The notes under the pieces are model-generated. The model was not told the origin of the DNA and searched no databases. It worked only from the letters and a program-made list of their open reading frames with translations. Shown here piece after piece: positions 23,601 through 34,914 of a stretch of 64,000 nt of DNA. Each line of letters begins with the position of its first letter. Positions within the stretch are counted from its first letter, which is position 1. This DNA comes from Vitis vinifera (lineage: Eukaryota > Streptophyta > Magnoliopsida > Vitales > Vitaceae), in NCBI RefSeq assembly GCF_030704535.1, contig NC_081810.1:5241501-5305500 (forward strand), given 5' to 3'. Made by a program: the position numbers and the translations under genes.

Positions 23601-24994
23601 TGATGCAAGCATACTTGTAGACTATAGCATATTATGCATAGTGTTTTTCATTGCGTTTGAGCTTATTTGAAATTTAAAAAAATGCCCTAACTTTGATGAC
23701 CTTTTGAAAAATATTATATAAATTAATTCATATGCAATGTAAAGGACAGTGGATGTGTAGGAACTCCACAAATTATTTCATTCTCGTTACGTTTTATTAA
23801 GAAATTGGGCAAGTTCTAACAAGAGCAAATAGTTGGTTATACAGTAACATGATAATTTCCAAGATGGTATTTTCTTTTCTTTTCTTTTTTAATGGGAAAA
23901 TGGAAAAACATGTATTAAAAGTGCCTAAAGGAGGTATTTTTATGGTATTTATCGATATAATTGAGGGCCGGTGCCCTAGAGCAATTCATTGCGTGTCTAT
24001 ATTAAAGGGGGGTTTGACATTTGGGTTTGAAAGGTTTCACTACTTGGACTGAGGATCTTTGCATAAAGATCCTGTGAAAAACACCCACACCAAATTCACC
24101 TCAGAATTAACCTTTTGTACTGGTGTTTCATGCACGTGCATGCAAGTATTGGTGGGAGGAGAGTAATTAGTGAGGATTCAGCTCTGATCTATTTCTTATG
24201 AGCCATAATACATGCTTCATAGTGCAAATGATACCACAAATGAAGAAACATTGCCTATAAATCAACCTTTGGATTCCTCCTCGCTGAATAAGTATTTTGG
24301 GGTAAATTTTGATATATATTAAAAATAAAAAATAAAAAACCTGAGGTAAGTCAGTTTTATCTGGAATTGGTTAGCAGATTTGTGTTACTTTTAGAAACCT
24401 TTGGGGGGTCATAGTTTGCTCCAGTTCTGTGGGTTCAAAGAAATTTCTCTGTTTTTAGTATCATCTTTAATACATATTTTCATTTTTGTCCTATGCATAG
24501 GCTAATGCGGCGTCAGGTATGGCTGTGCATGATGACTGCAAACTAAAGTTTTTGGAGTTGAAGGCAAAAAGAACTTACCGCTTCATAGTGTATAAAATTG
24601 AGGAGAAGCAAAAGCAGGTTGTTGTGGAAAAGGTTGGTGAGCCAACTCAAAGCTACGAGGACTTTACAGCAAGCCTTCCTGCTGATGAGTGCCGATATGC
24701 TGTTTATGATTTTGACTTTGTGACAGAAGAGAATTGCCAGAAGAGCAAGATCTTTTTCATTGCATGGTAAAAGTATTTCACTCTTCTTATAAGCTCTGTA
24801 ATCTAATTACTGTTGTTTATGTGTTATTTTACTGCTTATAAAGGTCGCCTGATACATCGAGGGTGAGAAGCAAGATGATTTATGCAAGCTCCAAGGACAG
24901 GTTCAAGAGAGAACTAGATGGTATCCAAGTAGAGCTGCAAGCAACTGATCCAACTGAGATGGGTCTTGATGTTATTAGAAGCCGTGCCAGCTAA
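20647..24994 (+). CDS. Actin-depolymerizing factor (ADF/cofilin)
   Basis: Coding exons: 20647-20649 (the ATG alone), 24501-24766 and 24844-24994, giving 139 residues, the usual plant ADF size. ADF binds G- and F-actin and severs or depolymerizes filaments in the cytosol. Visible features: the N-terminal segment [17 protein letters not shown] with Ser6 as the conserved regulatory phosphorylation site; [36 protein letters not shown]; and the long actin-binding helix [19 protein letters not shown], then [15 protein letters not shown] first exon holding only the start codon followed by a long intron is the known structure of plant ADF genes, and the leader intron often boosts expression. Intron 1 is 3.85 kb and contains a MITE with a perfect 10-bp duplication; intron 2 is 77 bases. 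Confidence 0.95.
21242..21707. mobile_element. Mutator-like MITE, copy 3, perfect 10-bp duplication
   Basis: Begins AGGAATGGCAATGGGGCGGG and ends with CGTCCCGTTGCCATCCC, long inverted termini rich in GGGCGGG. It is flanked by an exact 10-bp duplication TGTGGTGGAT (21232-21241 and 21708-21717). A target duplication of 9-11 bp with long inverted ends is characteristic of Mutator-like elements. It has no coding capacity, an AT-rich core and GC-rich ends, and sits in the first intron of the ADF gene. Least eroded of the four copies in this window. Confidence 0.8.
23304..23496. repeat. Local tandem duplication in ADF intron
   Basis: Two units (from 23304 and 23400) each running 'atgttcttca', 'agtag/aggtgcaca', 'cagttcccct/ cagtttccct', 'ttctgcaaa(a/t)gtgcaaa' and 'tgttttga'. 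Unit length 91-97 bases, about 75-80% alike. Confidence 0.65.
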
Positions 24995-25930
24995 ATACAA
25001 GTCTCCTATGCTGCAACGGGGAGTTCCTCCATTCTCTCTGCTTTACTTTTAAGTGAGATGTTAATAGTTTGTGGGGCAGTGAAGCTGACTGAACTATGAT
25101 ATTGGTTTGTTGTCCAAGTTACCTTACAGTATTTTCTTCATCTAGAACAATTCACTGTTTTCATTTATATTTTATAATTTGGCTGTGTGGAAATTATGGG
25201 TGTCTGCTTAAGGATATGTCTACAAGTACATGTGTATCATTGTCTGGGGATACACAGTACCTTTTGGTTTTTGATGACTTTGAAAATGGATGTTTTTGAC
25301 CATTTTGAGCCCTGCTGTGTTTACAAAAAGGGCTGACTACCATACTTCCGGAGCTAATTTGGTTGGTGTGGTATTCACTTCATTAGAAATGATATAAATT
25401 GGGTGGTGTAATGCATTTACATGCTTTTCAGTTATGTTGTTTAAATAATATTCCTTTTTGTTATTCATGAAAGCTCGCCTTTTTCCCATGAAATAAGCCA
25501 ATTAGAAATATATTGTTGTAGATGTGGAATTTCTGGTTTTGTGATGGGAATCTGTAGGCAGCCATTTCTTCTCTAGCTTTCAATTCAGAAGAATATGGTG
25601 GAAGTGAAAGTGGAAGATGTTTTATTCAGCATGGTAGCTAGGCCTTGCCATACTCTATATAATGTGCAGGAAGAAACTCTGCCAATTGAGTTGGAATGGT
25701 TAACTGGTGGTCCATTTCCCTTATTTGGACAAATGACTGTACTTTTTTAAGATTTCAAATATGATAATATTTTGGACAAAAATGTTTGAATAGTTTTCTT
25801 ATCCGTATCTGTGGCCATATTCAGAGAATGAAAATGTGAAATCTATTTTTATTTATTGTATTTGGATGGGTTGTTACAAATGAGAATGAGAATATATCTA
25901 TGTTGCTGAATACAGGTTGTGCTTTGGCTC
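24995..25930. other. ADF 3' UTR and downstream spacer
   Basis: The first 400-500 bases are probably 3' UTR. No other gene was found. A 67-codon frame at 25096 has no recognisable content. Confidence 0.4.
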
Positions 25931-25933
25931 TGT

Positions 25934-26148
25934 CGGCTGCATTCAGCCTGCTTAAGCAGTTTTTAGCTACTTTTCTTGAGCTCTTTGCTCCAGTCATTTT
26001 CAGGACTCGTTAAGGTGGCAGTAAAGTAAATGGTGAGCCACGGCTGCATTCAGCTTGCTTAAGCAATTTTTAGCAACCTTTCTTGAGCCCTTTGCTCCAA
26101 GTTATTTTCTGGACTCATTAAGGTGGCAGTAAATTAAATGGTGAGCCA
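25934..26148. repeat. Tandem duplication, about 107 bp x2
   Basis: Copy 1 25934-26040 and copy 2 26041-26148 share 'cggctgcattcagc', 'tgcttaagca', 'ttcttgag', 'ctttgctcca', 'ggactc' and 'ttaaggtggcagtaaa'. They are about 88-90% alike and directly adjacent. Confidence 0.85.
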
Positions 26149-27502
26149 ATATCCTATCTCCAACTTGGGTGTTCTGTCCAGTACTGGGTTTTCAAAGCAC
26201 CATATATGATTTCTTTACTCTCAGTTCCTTTGTCTGCCAAACAATATTATCTCAGAAGAAACTAGAGATCAAGTTCACCAGCATTTGAAAAAATAAAATT
26301 TTCATATATTTGACCCACAATCAACTGCAATAAGGGAATCATCACAGTATGAAATCGACAAAGAATGCAACTATTTTTTTTTTTTTTTTTCTGAAATGAG
26401 CTGGTTCCACCCCAAAACTCTCAAGGCTTCTCCATCACTCTGACACGAACCACACTCTAACTTCAGTTAAATATCCTGACAAAAATAAACTTACGTTAGG
26501 TACTATCTAGGTTGAGTAAAAAAGTAAACCAAAAACAACAAACAGAAAACAAGTTCCCCTAAATAAAAATCATAGACAAGGTGGAGATGAATTCTATCAT
26601 CTCTCCAACTTTTTCCAAGCACTGGACCATTAAAAACATGTTCTTTTAACGGTTGTCATGGGGTTGACGTGTGCAAAGTTTGAATGAATCAGGTGCATTG
26701 GTTATAAAAATATCAACCCAAATGCTAAAACCAAGGCAAGTTGAAAGGGCAAACAACCAATTAAATAGACCCAAAGCCACATATTTTTGCTAATTGCTTT
26801 GTAGACATCAGTGGAAATCCACTTGTTTGCTGGTTTGGCGTGAGTTGAGAATTTCCATCCTGACCTCAAAGTGAGTTTGACACAAATCAGATACATTGAT
26901 TAATGGATTTTGCGTCAACCTTCTAACCCACCCAACCTGTCCACTCCCCATGTTGTACCCTAAACATGGAGTACAAGGGAATAAAAGGGAAAATCTACAA
27001 ATGACACCGAGACAATTAACTAAAGAATCAGAGTGAACAACTCAACAAAAAGCACCAGTTTAATTTGCAAGAAAAACTATCATTACAACACTATCAAAAT
27101 AAAAGATCTATGTACAACCAATTTACAGCTCCAATTGGGAGATTTAAATGTCAACTGTCAATTGCTTACTCCACGTTGCTAATGAATAAATCAACCACGA
27201 GTTTCTTCTCAGCTTGAGGTTGGTCATTTTTCAGAACCAACACATTACATTCCTCCTTCCCATCCTACTTTACAAGGTTGAATTAGAGTACAGAACAAAA
27301 TGTCCAGTTACCCCTCAACTAGCAATAGAGATGGTTAGACCTAGTGGCCAAGCCCATGATGAAAATTACAACTTGGAAACATCCTGGTTCTTGCCCAGAG
27401 TCAGACAGAATCCTCACTGAGATTAACCACAACCTGAAGCATATGGAAACATTGTTTCAGTGCCTATTCACCACATAGGATGCAGTCATCTTTCGAGCAT
27501 AA
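26149..27502. other. Spacer and probable 3' UTR of the PPR gene
   Basis: No gene seen. The last 100-400 bases before 27503 are likely transcribed as PPR 3' UTR (minus strand). A poly-T tract is at about 26370-26390. Confidence 0.4.
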
Positions 27503-30217
27503 CTAATCAGCAGTGGATGAGACCGAACTCATCAAACAAGTTCCATGAATGAGGGAATTGTATGTAGCCCGATTTGGCTTTACACCCCTTCGCATCATGT
27601 CATCACGCAATTCAAAAGCCTTGGTGAGTTCTCCAGTAACACAGCAACCATATATCAAAAAATTATATGCTACTGTATCTGGATTCACACCCCTGTTCAA
27701 CATGGACTCCCAAAGCTTAATAGCTTCCTTTAAATCACCCCTTCTACAGTACTCATATATAATTGTAGAATAACTTATACAATCAGGGGAAATGCCACTA
27801 TCTATCATATTAACAAGAACTTCTGCAGCCTCCTGAATCCTACCCAACTTGCAGAAACCCCGAATAAGTATATTATATGTGACAGTGTTGGCTAAAAACC
27901 CTTCAAGCAAAACATCATGCAGCTGTATAGCTTTCTCTATATTTCCTTCACTGGTGAGGTAATCAAGGAAACAAGCATACGTATTCTGATTTGGGAGTGA
28001 GTTACTAGCCAGCATTTCCCTACAAAGAAGCTCAGCTTTATCCATAAGTCCTATCTTACACAAGCCATTTATCAAGGCAGTGTATGTCACAACATTTGGA
28101 AGGCATCCTTCACTGACCATTATATCCCAGAGCCCAAATGCCATCTTAAGATTTCCTGCTTTAGCATTGGCATCGATCATAGTTGTGTATAATACATTAT
28201 CAGGCCTCAATCCTTGATCATGCATCTGCTTCAAAAGATCAATTATGCTTCTTCTGTCCTGTTGTCTCAAAATTCCATAAATAAGTACAGAATAACAAAC
28301 AAGATCCATGGCCACACCTCTTCCCAACATCTCTCTGCAAGCATCCAATGCATCATCCAATCTTCCTTCTTTGCAATAACCATGAAGAAGTGCACTAAAA
28401 CACATCTCGTTTAACTTCTGCTGTTCTCCTTGAAGATCATTCATGAATTCTCTGGCTTCAGACACTCTACCCGTGGAACAAAGTCCACTAATCAGAGGCC
28501 GATAGGTATATGTATCTGGTACAAGACCCTTCTCCACCATTTCATCAAGTAGTTCAAAAGCTCTCACAGTGTTACCTTCCTTACAGTGCCCTTCAATCAA
28601 AACATTATATGTTACTTCATTTGGAATGACATTCCATTCCACCATTTCACCAAATAACTTATTTGCTTCGGCCATTCTATTTGCATGGCAAAGACCTGAA
28701 ATAAGTGCAGTAAAGGTGTAAGTGTTGGGTGAGATGCCCTTTCCAGTCATCTCATGGTAAAGCCGGAATGCATTATGCAATTCTCCTTCCTTGCAATACC
28801 CACTTATCAATGATGTATAGATTACCACATTTGGCTTCAATCCATTAGCAATCATCTCATCAAAAAGAGACTTTGCTGCACGCAACTTCCCCAACTTGCA
28901 ATGCCCACTTATCAAAGAACTGTAGGGATAAACGGTTGCTTTTATCCCAACCTCAGTCATTTTACCAAGGAAATGGAGTGCTACATCTAATTTTCCCCTT
29001 TTGCAAAATGAATCAATTAAAATAGAATAGGTAACATCATTGGGAAACAAACCTTTATGACCCATATTATTAAAAAGTGACTCTGCTTCATCCAATTTCC
29101 CATCTTTACACATAGAATTAATCAATGCATTGTAAACAAACAAACTAGGAGCAACCCCAAATTTCTTGACCTTGTTAACTAAATCAAAAGCACTTCCAAT
29201 ATTTCCTTTCTTCCTCAATCCGTCAACAAGGTTGGACACAGCAGCCTCACTTGGAACAAATCCAAACTCAATCATTTCATTCATCATTTCTTCACCAGCC
29301 TCAAATTCTTCCACTTTGCATAACCCGAGAACCAATGTGCAATATGTACCCACGTCAGCCCTCAATCCCTTGTAACTCAACAAATTCTTAATCTCAACGG
29401 CCTCCCAAACTCTTTGGTTCTTGCATAGGCCTCGGATGAATACATTATACGTTGCAACACTCAAATCACACCCACTTGACTCCATCCGTCCAATCACTTC
29501 CCTAGCCCTAATAAAATCCTTCAATTCACACAAACTTCGCACCACCGCAGTATAAACATAAACATCAGGCCGAAGACCGGAGCTCACAATCTCATCAAAC
29601 AAATGCAAAGCCATACGAAACTGCCTAATCCTAATCAACCCATTCAAAACTCCACTCAAGGTCCTAATTTGGGGCAAAATTCCACAATCCATCATGAGCC
29701 TGACGACCACAAGACCGTCTAATTCCCTTCTGTTCTGCACGTACGTTTGTATCAACAAATCAAATCCTAGGGTTGTTGAAAAATTGCATTTTCTATACGA
29801 ATCCAGAAAAGACTCAAAAAGTCCCTCGGGATTCAGTCCGCGAAGGAGGAGGGTTTGCAAGAGCGAAGACGCAGGCCAGTAGAGATTGGACTGAACCAAG
29901 GCGTGGATGAGGATGCAAAACGACGTCGTTGAGTGGTCGAAATTCTTATGCAATCCTAAGAAATTGAAGAATCTTAGGGCTAATCTTGAATCGTCAAGGG
30001 TTTGGATAAGTACCTTTTCAACATGGTGCGGCTTGAGCGTCTGGGATATGAAGCTGTTGTTTAATGCCACTCGCCAGCTCTGGTTTCCACGCACAATGTC
30101 TGTTAGACATGCCACGAATTGTGAGTCTGGGGAGGCACAAAAGGTTCTTTGTTTTCTGAGGAAATTAGGGTTTGTGAGGTGGGGACGGTGACGTGCGAAC
30201 TTCATCAGGTGCTCCAA
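27503..30217 (-). CDS. P-class pentatricopeptide repeat protein, 904 aa
   Basis: A single uninterrupted frame of 904 codons, as is usual for intronless plant PPR genes. These proteins bind single-stranded RNA in mitochondria or chloroplasts, one base per 35-residue repeat, and act in processing, stability or translation of organelle transcripts. The N-terminus (MEHLMKFARHRPHLT, FLRKQRTF) is basic and acid-poor, fitting an organelle presequence, more likely mitochondrial. From about residue 160 to the end I count 20-22 repeats of the P type, each opening like VTYN(V/I)LI(x)G(x)CK and closing (A/G)(F/L)x(L/M)xxEM(x)xxGxxP(N/D). No E, DYW or SMR domain follows, so this is not an editing factor of the DYW class. 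Its size and layout resemble large P-class proteins such as Arabidopsis At5g59900, a comparison from memory. Target RNA unknown. Confidence 0.93.
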   Translation of the reverse strand: MEHLMKFARHRPHLTNPNFLRKQRTFCASPDSQFVACLTDIVRGNQSWRVALNNSFISQTLKPHHVEKVLIQTLDDSRLALRFFNFLGLHKNFDHSTTSFCILIHALVQSNLYWPASSLLQTLLLRGLNPEGLFESFLDSYRKCNFSTTLGFDLLIQTYVQNRRELDGLVVVRLMMDCGILPQIRTLSGVLNGLIRIRQFRMALHLFDEIVSSGLRPDVYVYTAVVRSLCELKDFIRAREVIGRMESSGCDLSVATYNVFIRGLCKNQRVWEAVEIKNLLSYKGLRADVGTYCTLVLGLCKVEEFEAGEEMMNEMIEFGFVPSEAAVSNLVDGLRKKGNIGSAFDLVNKVKKFGVAPSLFVYNALINSMCKDGKLDEAESLFNNMGHKGLFPNDVTYSILIDSFCKRGKLDVALHFLGKMTEVGIKATVYPYSSLISGHCKLGKLRAAKSLFDEMIANGLKPNVVIYTSLISGYCKEGELHNAFRLYHEMTGKGISPNTYTFTALISGLCHANRMAEANKLFGEMVEWNVIPNEVTYNVLIEGHCKEGNTVRAFELLDEMVEKGLVPDTYTYRPLISGLCSTGRVSEAREFMNDLQGEQQKLNEMCFSALLHGYCKEGRLDDALDACREMLGRGVAMDLVCYSVLIYGILRQQDRRSIIDLLKQMHDQGLRPDNVLYTTMIDANAKAGNLKMAFGLWDIMVSEGCLPNVVTYTALINGLCKIGLMDKAELLCREMLASNSLPNQNTYACFLDYLTSEGNIEKAIQLHDVLLEGFLANTVTYNILIRGFCKLGRIQEAAEVLVNMIDSGISPDCISYSTIIYEYCRRGDLKEAIKLWESMLNRGVNPDTVAYNFLIYGCCVTGELTKAFELRDDMMRRGVKPNRATYNSLIHGTCLMSSVSSTAD

Positions 30218-32970
30218 TCTGAAGTAGGGTTTAGGCCATGGAAATAGCAGACATGGGAGCTCCGAAGCCCGAACGACACTGCGATTCGATGTCTGGCAAT
30301 GTGCGTTTTGGGGTGCGCCTCTGAAGCCGAAACGGTGCGTTTTGAGCCACCCCTCGTATTCACGAGATTAAAAAGATCTGGTTGAATAACGAACCTTGAG
30401 TTCAAATGCTCTTCATTTTTTAATTTAAAAATTTTATTTCTTCATTTTCAATTAATAAAAGTGAAAAATATTTTAGGTTTAAATGAAATAATTAAATATT
30501 TATTTTAAAATAAAATTACAGGCATTACAACTATAAAAAAAATATTGTTATTTTTTGTTCGATACAAATTTAACAAATATTTGAATAAATTATAAAATAA
30601 AAATTGTAATCAAATAGAAATACATAAAATAAATATGTAGTTTATAATAAATAAAAATAAAACATTACTTAATTATTTTGTCAAAATGATTTTAAAAAAT
30701 AGAATTATGATTTTAATCATTTTCATCAACCCTTTGATAAAGGAGTTTAATTTAATATAATTCTCTGTTTTTTTTATAAAAAAAATCTTTTACATGAAAT
30801 AACTAATAATAAAAATTTTGATCGAAAGAGAACGGGTTTTAATACATTATATTTGCTTTATTTTTGTTTGTAAGTATCTTTGTGTGTTGATAATTTTGGG
30901 TCAAAAGTAGTATTATGTTTTCGTAACTTAATTTCATTCCTCGAACTTTTGTTATTTCAAGTAGAATGTGATTGAAGATTGTTAAAAAATATGATAAGTG
31001 TTTTTAAGACAATGAATGATATCAAATATTACTCAATCAAGATTTTAACTTTTGTTATTTTGTTAAAATTTCAACTCGTAGTTTAATGGTGCAAAATTTT
31101 GTTTTTAAAACATTTAGATCAATTATTTATCCATCACACTAAAATGTAATAATTTATATTGTATCAAAAAATTCACAATCTCATATGATTGATTATAATT
31201 TGATCACATCTATGAAATCTTCAATTTTTTCAAACAAATATGAACCGTTTTATGAAAATTAAAACCCTATTTGAACATAAGGGTTTAACGACTATGAGAG
31301 CTATGAAGTCTTCTCTGAGCTTTTAAGATTTTTACATGTTTTAGGGATGTTTGAATTAACAGAAGAATTTGTGAATTTTGACATATAATTGTTTTTCGAA
31401 TAAGAAGATTCCTTTTAAATGTAGGCAATCCATCGTGGGTTGCATTTCTACTCTCATAATTATTATTTTATAGGTAAAACTCAAATTTATTATTGTATGA
31501 ATTCCAAAAAAGGGTAAGATCAAATTGGTTTGAATTTCAAGTACACTCTAAAGGTTTTTCACCTAAATATATTGGTGTTATTTGTTTGGGTGAATTCACA
31601 ATATTCTAACAAACATCATAATTTTTCTACCATTTCTTTGTATAAAACTAAATAGGCAATATCAACTAGTAGCAATGCATAAATAAACTCATGTAGCAAA
31701 AAAATAAATCGTGTAAAACCACCAATGTAAAAGGAAAAACTACAAGATCTAGTACAGTTCAATCTTCCACTGTCAACAATAATGGGTTACACTTGTCTTT
31801 TCTAAAATAATCTTTAAAGGTTATCAAATACACTAAGAACATATATAACCTTGGATTATACAATCTCTATTGACAAAAACAAATAAAATTTGAGAAAGTA
31901 TAAAAAAACGTCGTTATTGTTCACGGGCAGTAACATCAATTCCCAAGGTCAAAATTTGATATTCACCGTTCAGATCGTAGCTACTTGAGTTTCAAACCTC
32001 TCATCCAAATTTCAACTCGATTAGACCACAGATGAAGCGAGATTGACTTGTTGATGAAATATGTACAGAGAAATGCGTTTTTCCTCTATCTCTTCTATTA
32101 TCTTTGTTTTTTCTTGATTTTTTTTAATGCAATTGACTTGGTTTCCAAGCATATGGGGCCCACTCCCTCACATATGAGGGAGCCCAACATTATTATCTCT
32201 TTACCTTTATCTAATATTTTCATTTATTTATCTTAACTTATGAAAATTTCAATGATTTAATATGTTGATTGATTAAGGCAATGAACTAAAATTGAATCAT
32301 TTCATATTGGAATAATTAAATAATTTTTTATTTGATTTTAATGTTAATGATCACAAGATCACAAGAAAACATGTTTTGAATAAGTTAAAATGTTCTGTAT
32401 ATTTTGGTGGAAGGGCACCGACTCATTTACATGTTAATTGTACTAAATATCTTGTTGTGAGAGTGTTGTTACTTTTTATTTATTTGTTGGTAAGATTGAA
32501 AGAGAATATCAACTTTAAGTCACCTCATAGAAAAATTAGGTGAGTTAGCACTTATAAGATGAATCTCAATTAATTTTAAAAATATTTTTTTCACTCCATT
32601 TTAAAATGAAAAATAGTAATGTCATTATGTAGGATGAAGTCTTGAAAATTTATATTGAAAAGTAATGTTAAAAAAAAATGAGGTATTAATTTTTATTTTA
32701 TTTTATTCAATTTATTTTTTTTAAAAATTAAAATGTAAAATTATTTTTTATATAGCATCTATTATTAATTTTTATTTGTAAAAAATAAAAATTAAGAAGT
32801 GTAGACAATAATGAAAACTTAATTTTCAGATTACTAAATTTTGAATTCGAATGAGTGTATCGTTATTCCGCTAAATGGATAAATTTGGAGGAAGAAAAAG
32901 AGGAAGAGGATCCTAATCGTTGCCACGATAACGAATTTTGTATTTCCTATTAGTTTTTGTTTTACCCGGT
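30218..32970. other. AT-rich intergenic region between PPR and H2B
   Basis: The first 200 bases are the PPR 5' flank, moderately GC-rich. From 30410 to about 32900 the DNA is strongly AT-rich with no coding signal on either strand. I saw no transposon ends I could support, though 31900-32150 ('cattcaccgttcagatcgta') is less AT-rich and may be an old repeat. Confidence 0.45.
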
Positions 32971-32972
32971 CT

Positions 32973-32990
32973 CCACGTCATCGATCCGCA
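32973..32990 (+). promoter_or_regulatory. Type I histone promoter element, distal
   Basis: CCACGTCATCGATCCGCA. The plant histone type I element is CCACGTCANCGATCCGCG (ACGTCA hexamer plus reversed octamer), so this matches except for the last base. It confers S-phase expression in plant histone genes. Confidence 0.8.
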
Positions 32991-33124
32991 ACGGCAATAT
33001 TTAACGAATAATTGGTGGCCACGTGTCACCGGACGACTACTTCTCATACTCCATTCTCTTGTGCGTGCTTTATAAGCCGTCGATTCTCACAATACGTCAT
33101 CCAATACCAATGGCTATCCTTGAG

Positions 33125-33142
33125 CCATGTCATCGATCCGCA
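33125..33142 (+). promoter_or_regulatory. Type I histone promoter element, proximal
   Basis: CCATGTCATCGATCCGCA, two mismatches to the type I consensus (fourth and last bases). It is 152 bases after the distal copy and 40 bases before the TATA box. A further ACGTCA plus CCAAT pair ('aatacgtcatccaatacc') lies at about 33092-33109. Confidence 0.75.
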
Positions 33143-33181
33143 CCTCTATTTTCTACCTAATCACAATCATCCCCTCACCTC

Positions 33182-33189
33182 TATAAATA
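33182..33189 (+). promoter_or_regulatory. TATA box of histone H2B
   Basis: TATAAATA, 103 bases before the ATG. A G-box CACGTG lies at 33020-33025. Confidence 0.75.
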
Positions 33190-33291
33190 TCGAACCTAAC
33201 CCCATCTATAACGCATCTTGCAAATCGCAACATCAATTTCATCCAAGCTTTTCCCTCTCCTAGTGTTTTATTCCCTCTAATTTTCGTTCCG

Positions 33292-33750
33292 ATGGCGCCA
33301 AAGGCAGAGAAGAAGCCAGCAGAGAAGAAGCCAGCGTCGGAGAAGCCTACGGAGGAGAAGAAGTCTACGGTGGCGGAGAAGGCTCCAGCGGAGAAGAAGC
33401 CAAAGGCCGGGAAGAAGCTTCCCAAGGAAGGCGCTGCTGCCGGTGACAAGAAGAAGAAGCGGTCGAAGAAGAACGTTGAGACCTACAAGATCTACATCTT
33501 CAAGGTCTTGAAGCAGGTCCACCCCGACATTGGGATTTCGAGCAAGGCTATGGGAATCATGAACAGCTTTATTAACGATATCTTCGAGAAACTTGCTCAG
33601 GAGGCGTCGAGGCTTGCAAGGTACAATAAGAAGCCAACTATTACATCGAGGGAGATCCAGACTGCGGTGAGGCTTGTGTTGCCTGGTGAACTGGCTAAGC
33701 ACGCCGTCTCCGAGGGTACCAAGGCGGTGACCAAGTTCACAAGTTCGTGA
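33292..33750 (+). CDS. Histone H2B
   Basis: Intronless frame of 152 codons, GC-richer than its surroundings, as usual for plant replication-dependent histones. The first 60 residues are a Lys/Ala/Pro/Glu-rich tail ([14 protein letters not shown], several AEKxP units), longer than in animals but normal for plants. The core follows: [79 protein letters not shown] and the end [18 protein letters not shown]. The conserved C-terminal Lys of AVTKFTSS is the monoubiquitination site in H2B. The start codon is the first ATG downstream of a good TATA box and two type I elements, so S-phase expression is expected. Confidence 0.97.
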   Translation: MAPKAEKKPAEKKPASEKPTEEKKSTVAEKAPAEKKPKAGKKLPKEGAAAGDKKKKRSKKNVETYKIYIFKVLKQVHPDIGISSKAMGIMNSFINDIFEKLAQEASRLARYNKKPTITSREIQTAVRLVLPGELAKHAVSEGTKAVTKFTSS

Positions 33751-34889
33751 GTTAGGGTTAGGGTTAGTTTTCTGGGTTGTGAAGAATGGGAGAAAAATTA
33801 GGGTTGGTGTTATGCTTTTGCCGCTATCTCTCTCTTTTTAATGGTATGAAATGATTGTAAGATATTCATCTGTCTTAGAAATGGAAATGCTTTAACTTGT
33901 TAAATCGTTTTATTTTGTTTATTTTTGATTGTTTATTTATTTTTACATGGTTATTCATGATTTTGGTATTTCTTTCATAAATGGATTGGTGGCGGTGTGA
34001 TATTTGCATCCCAATGAAATTTATGTCATGGATTAGCAGAGTATTTCAAACTAACTTGTCGGGCTTTTAAAACTAAGTAATATAAACACATCAGAAAATC
34101 GTTTGGTGGTCCAAATTTTGTATGCAAGTCGTTTCCTTTGTGGAGCTGTGTTTATAAACTCATGTGTCTTTAACAGAATCACTAATGGGCGGAGCAAAGA
34201 GGGTATGATGCATGAGTATTCTTGATGTTTTGAATGTTATTTACATTTATGCTCTTCTTCTGTAACTGAAGTTTGACTTAAGAAGGAAATTACCAGAAAG
34301 TTTCTGGCAAAAGTTATCTTTGTTACGTGTGTTTAATGTGTGAGACTGCTTTTGGTGCACCAACTATCTTGTTTAATATGTGTGAGACTGCTGTTGGTGC
34401 ATCAACCATCTCTTTGTGTAGGTGGGTGACAATTACAGCCTGCTTCTGCTTCTCTGCTTCTTTGCCTTTTGCAGCTTCGGGAATTTGCATGATCAGGCGA
34501 ATCTAATTTCAGGTATTTCTACTGTTATCTGTTTGTGACGGTGGAGATCCATATGCTATTTTTTATCCAAGGAGATGGATTACTTTAATCCATTTTGGAT
34601 GAATTGGCACTCCATCTAACCATGTGGATCCGGATGATCATGTTGAAGTCAGGTTAGCATGTTCCACAAGATTCCTAGTCTGTTTAGACTGTATTGTTCA
34701 ATGCTTAAAAATTAATTTTTGCTATCTCTATAAGTGATACAGATGACAATATGTGGAGTGCCCAGAATGTTAAGAACACACATACCTGACTTCAACATAT
34801 AGGATCTTGATTCAGTTATATTCTCGTGTAAAACACTTATTTAGCTTTTTCTCAAGCATCCTGTTTTAAAAATCTTGCCATACGATTTT
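33751..34889. other. H2B 3' flank and spacer
   Basis: Right after the stop are two TTAGGG units (33753-33764), probably chance within the 3' UTR. No further gene; weak similarity to coding DNA was not seen. Confidence 0.4.
34331..34412. repeat. Tandem duplication, about 40 bp x2
   Basis: Units at 34331 and 34371 share 'gtttaat', 'tgtgagactgct', 'ttggtgca' and 'caac(t/c)atct'. Confidence 0.75.
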
Positions 34890-34914
34890 GATTCTGTTGT
34901 TATATTCTTGTAGC

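Noticed and set aside
33753..33768. TTAGGGTTAGGG next to the H2B stop as a telomeric tract
   Set aside because: Only two full units, not the plant TTTAGGG form, in a likely 3' UTR.
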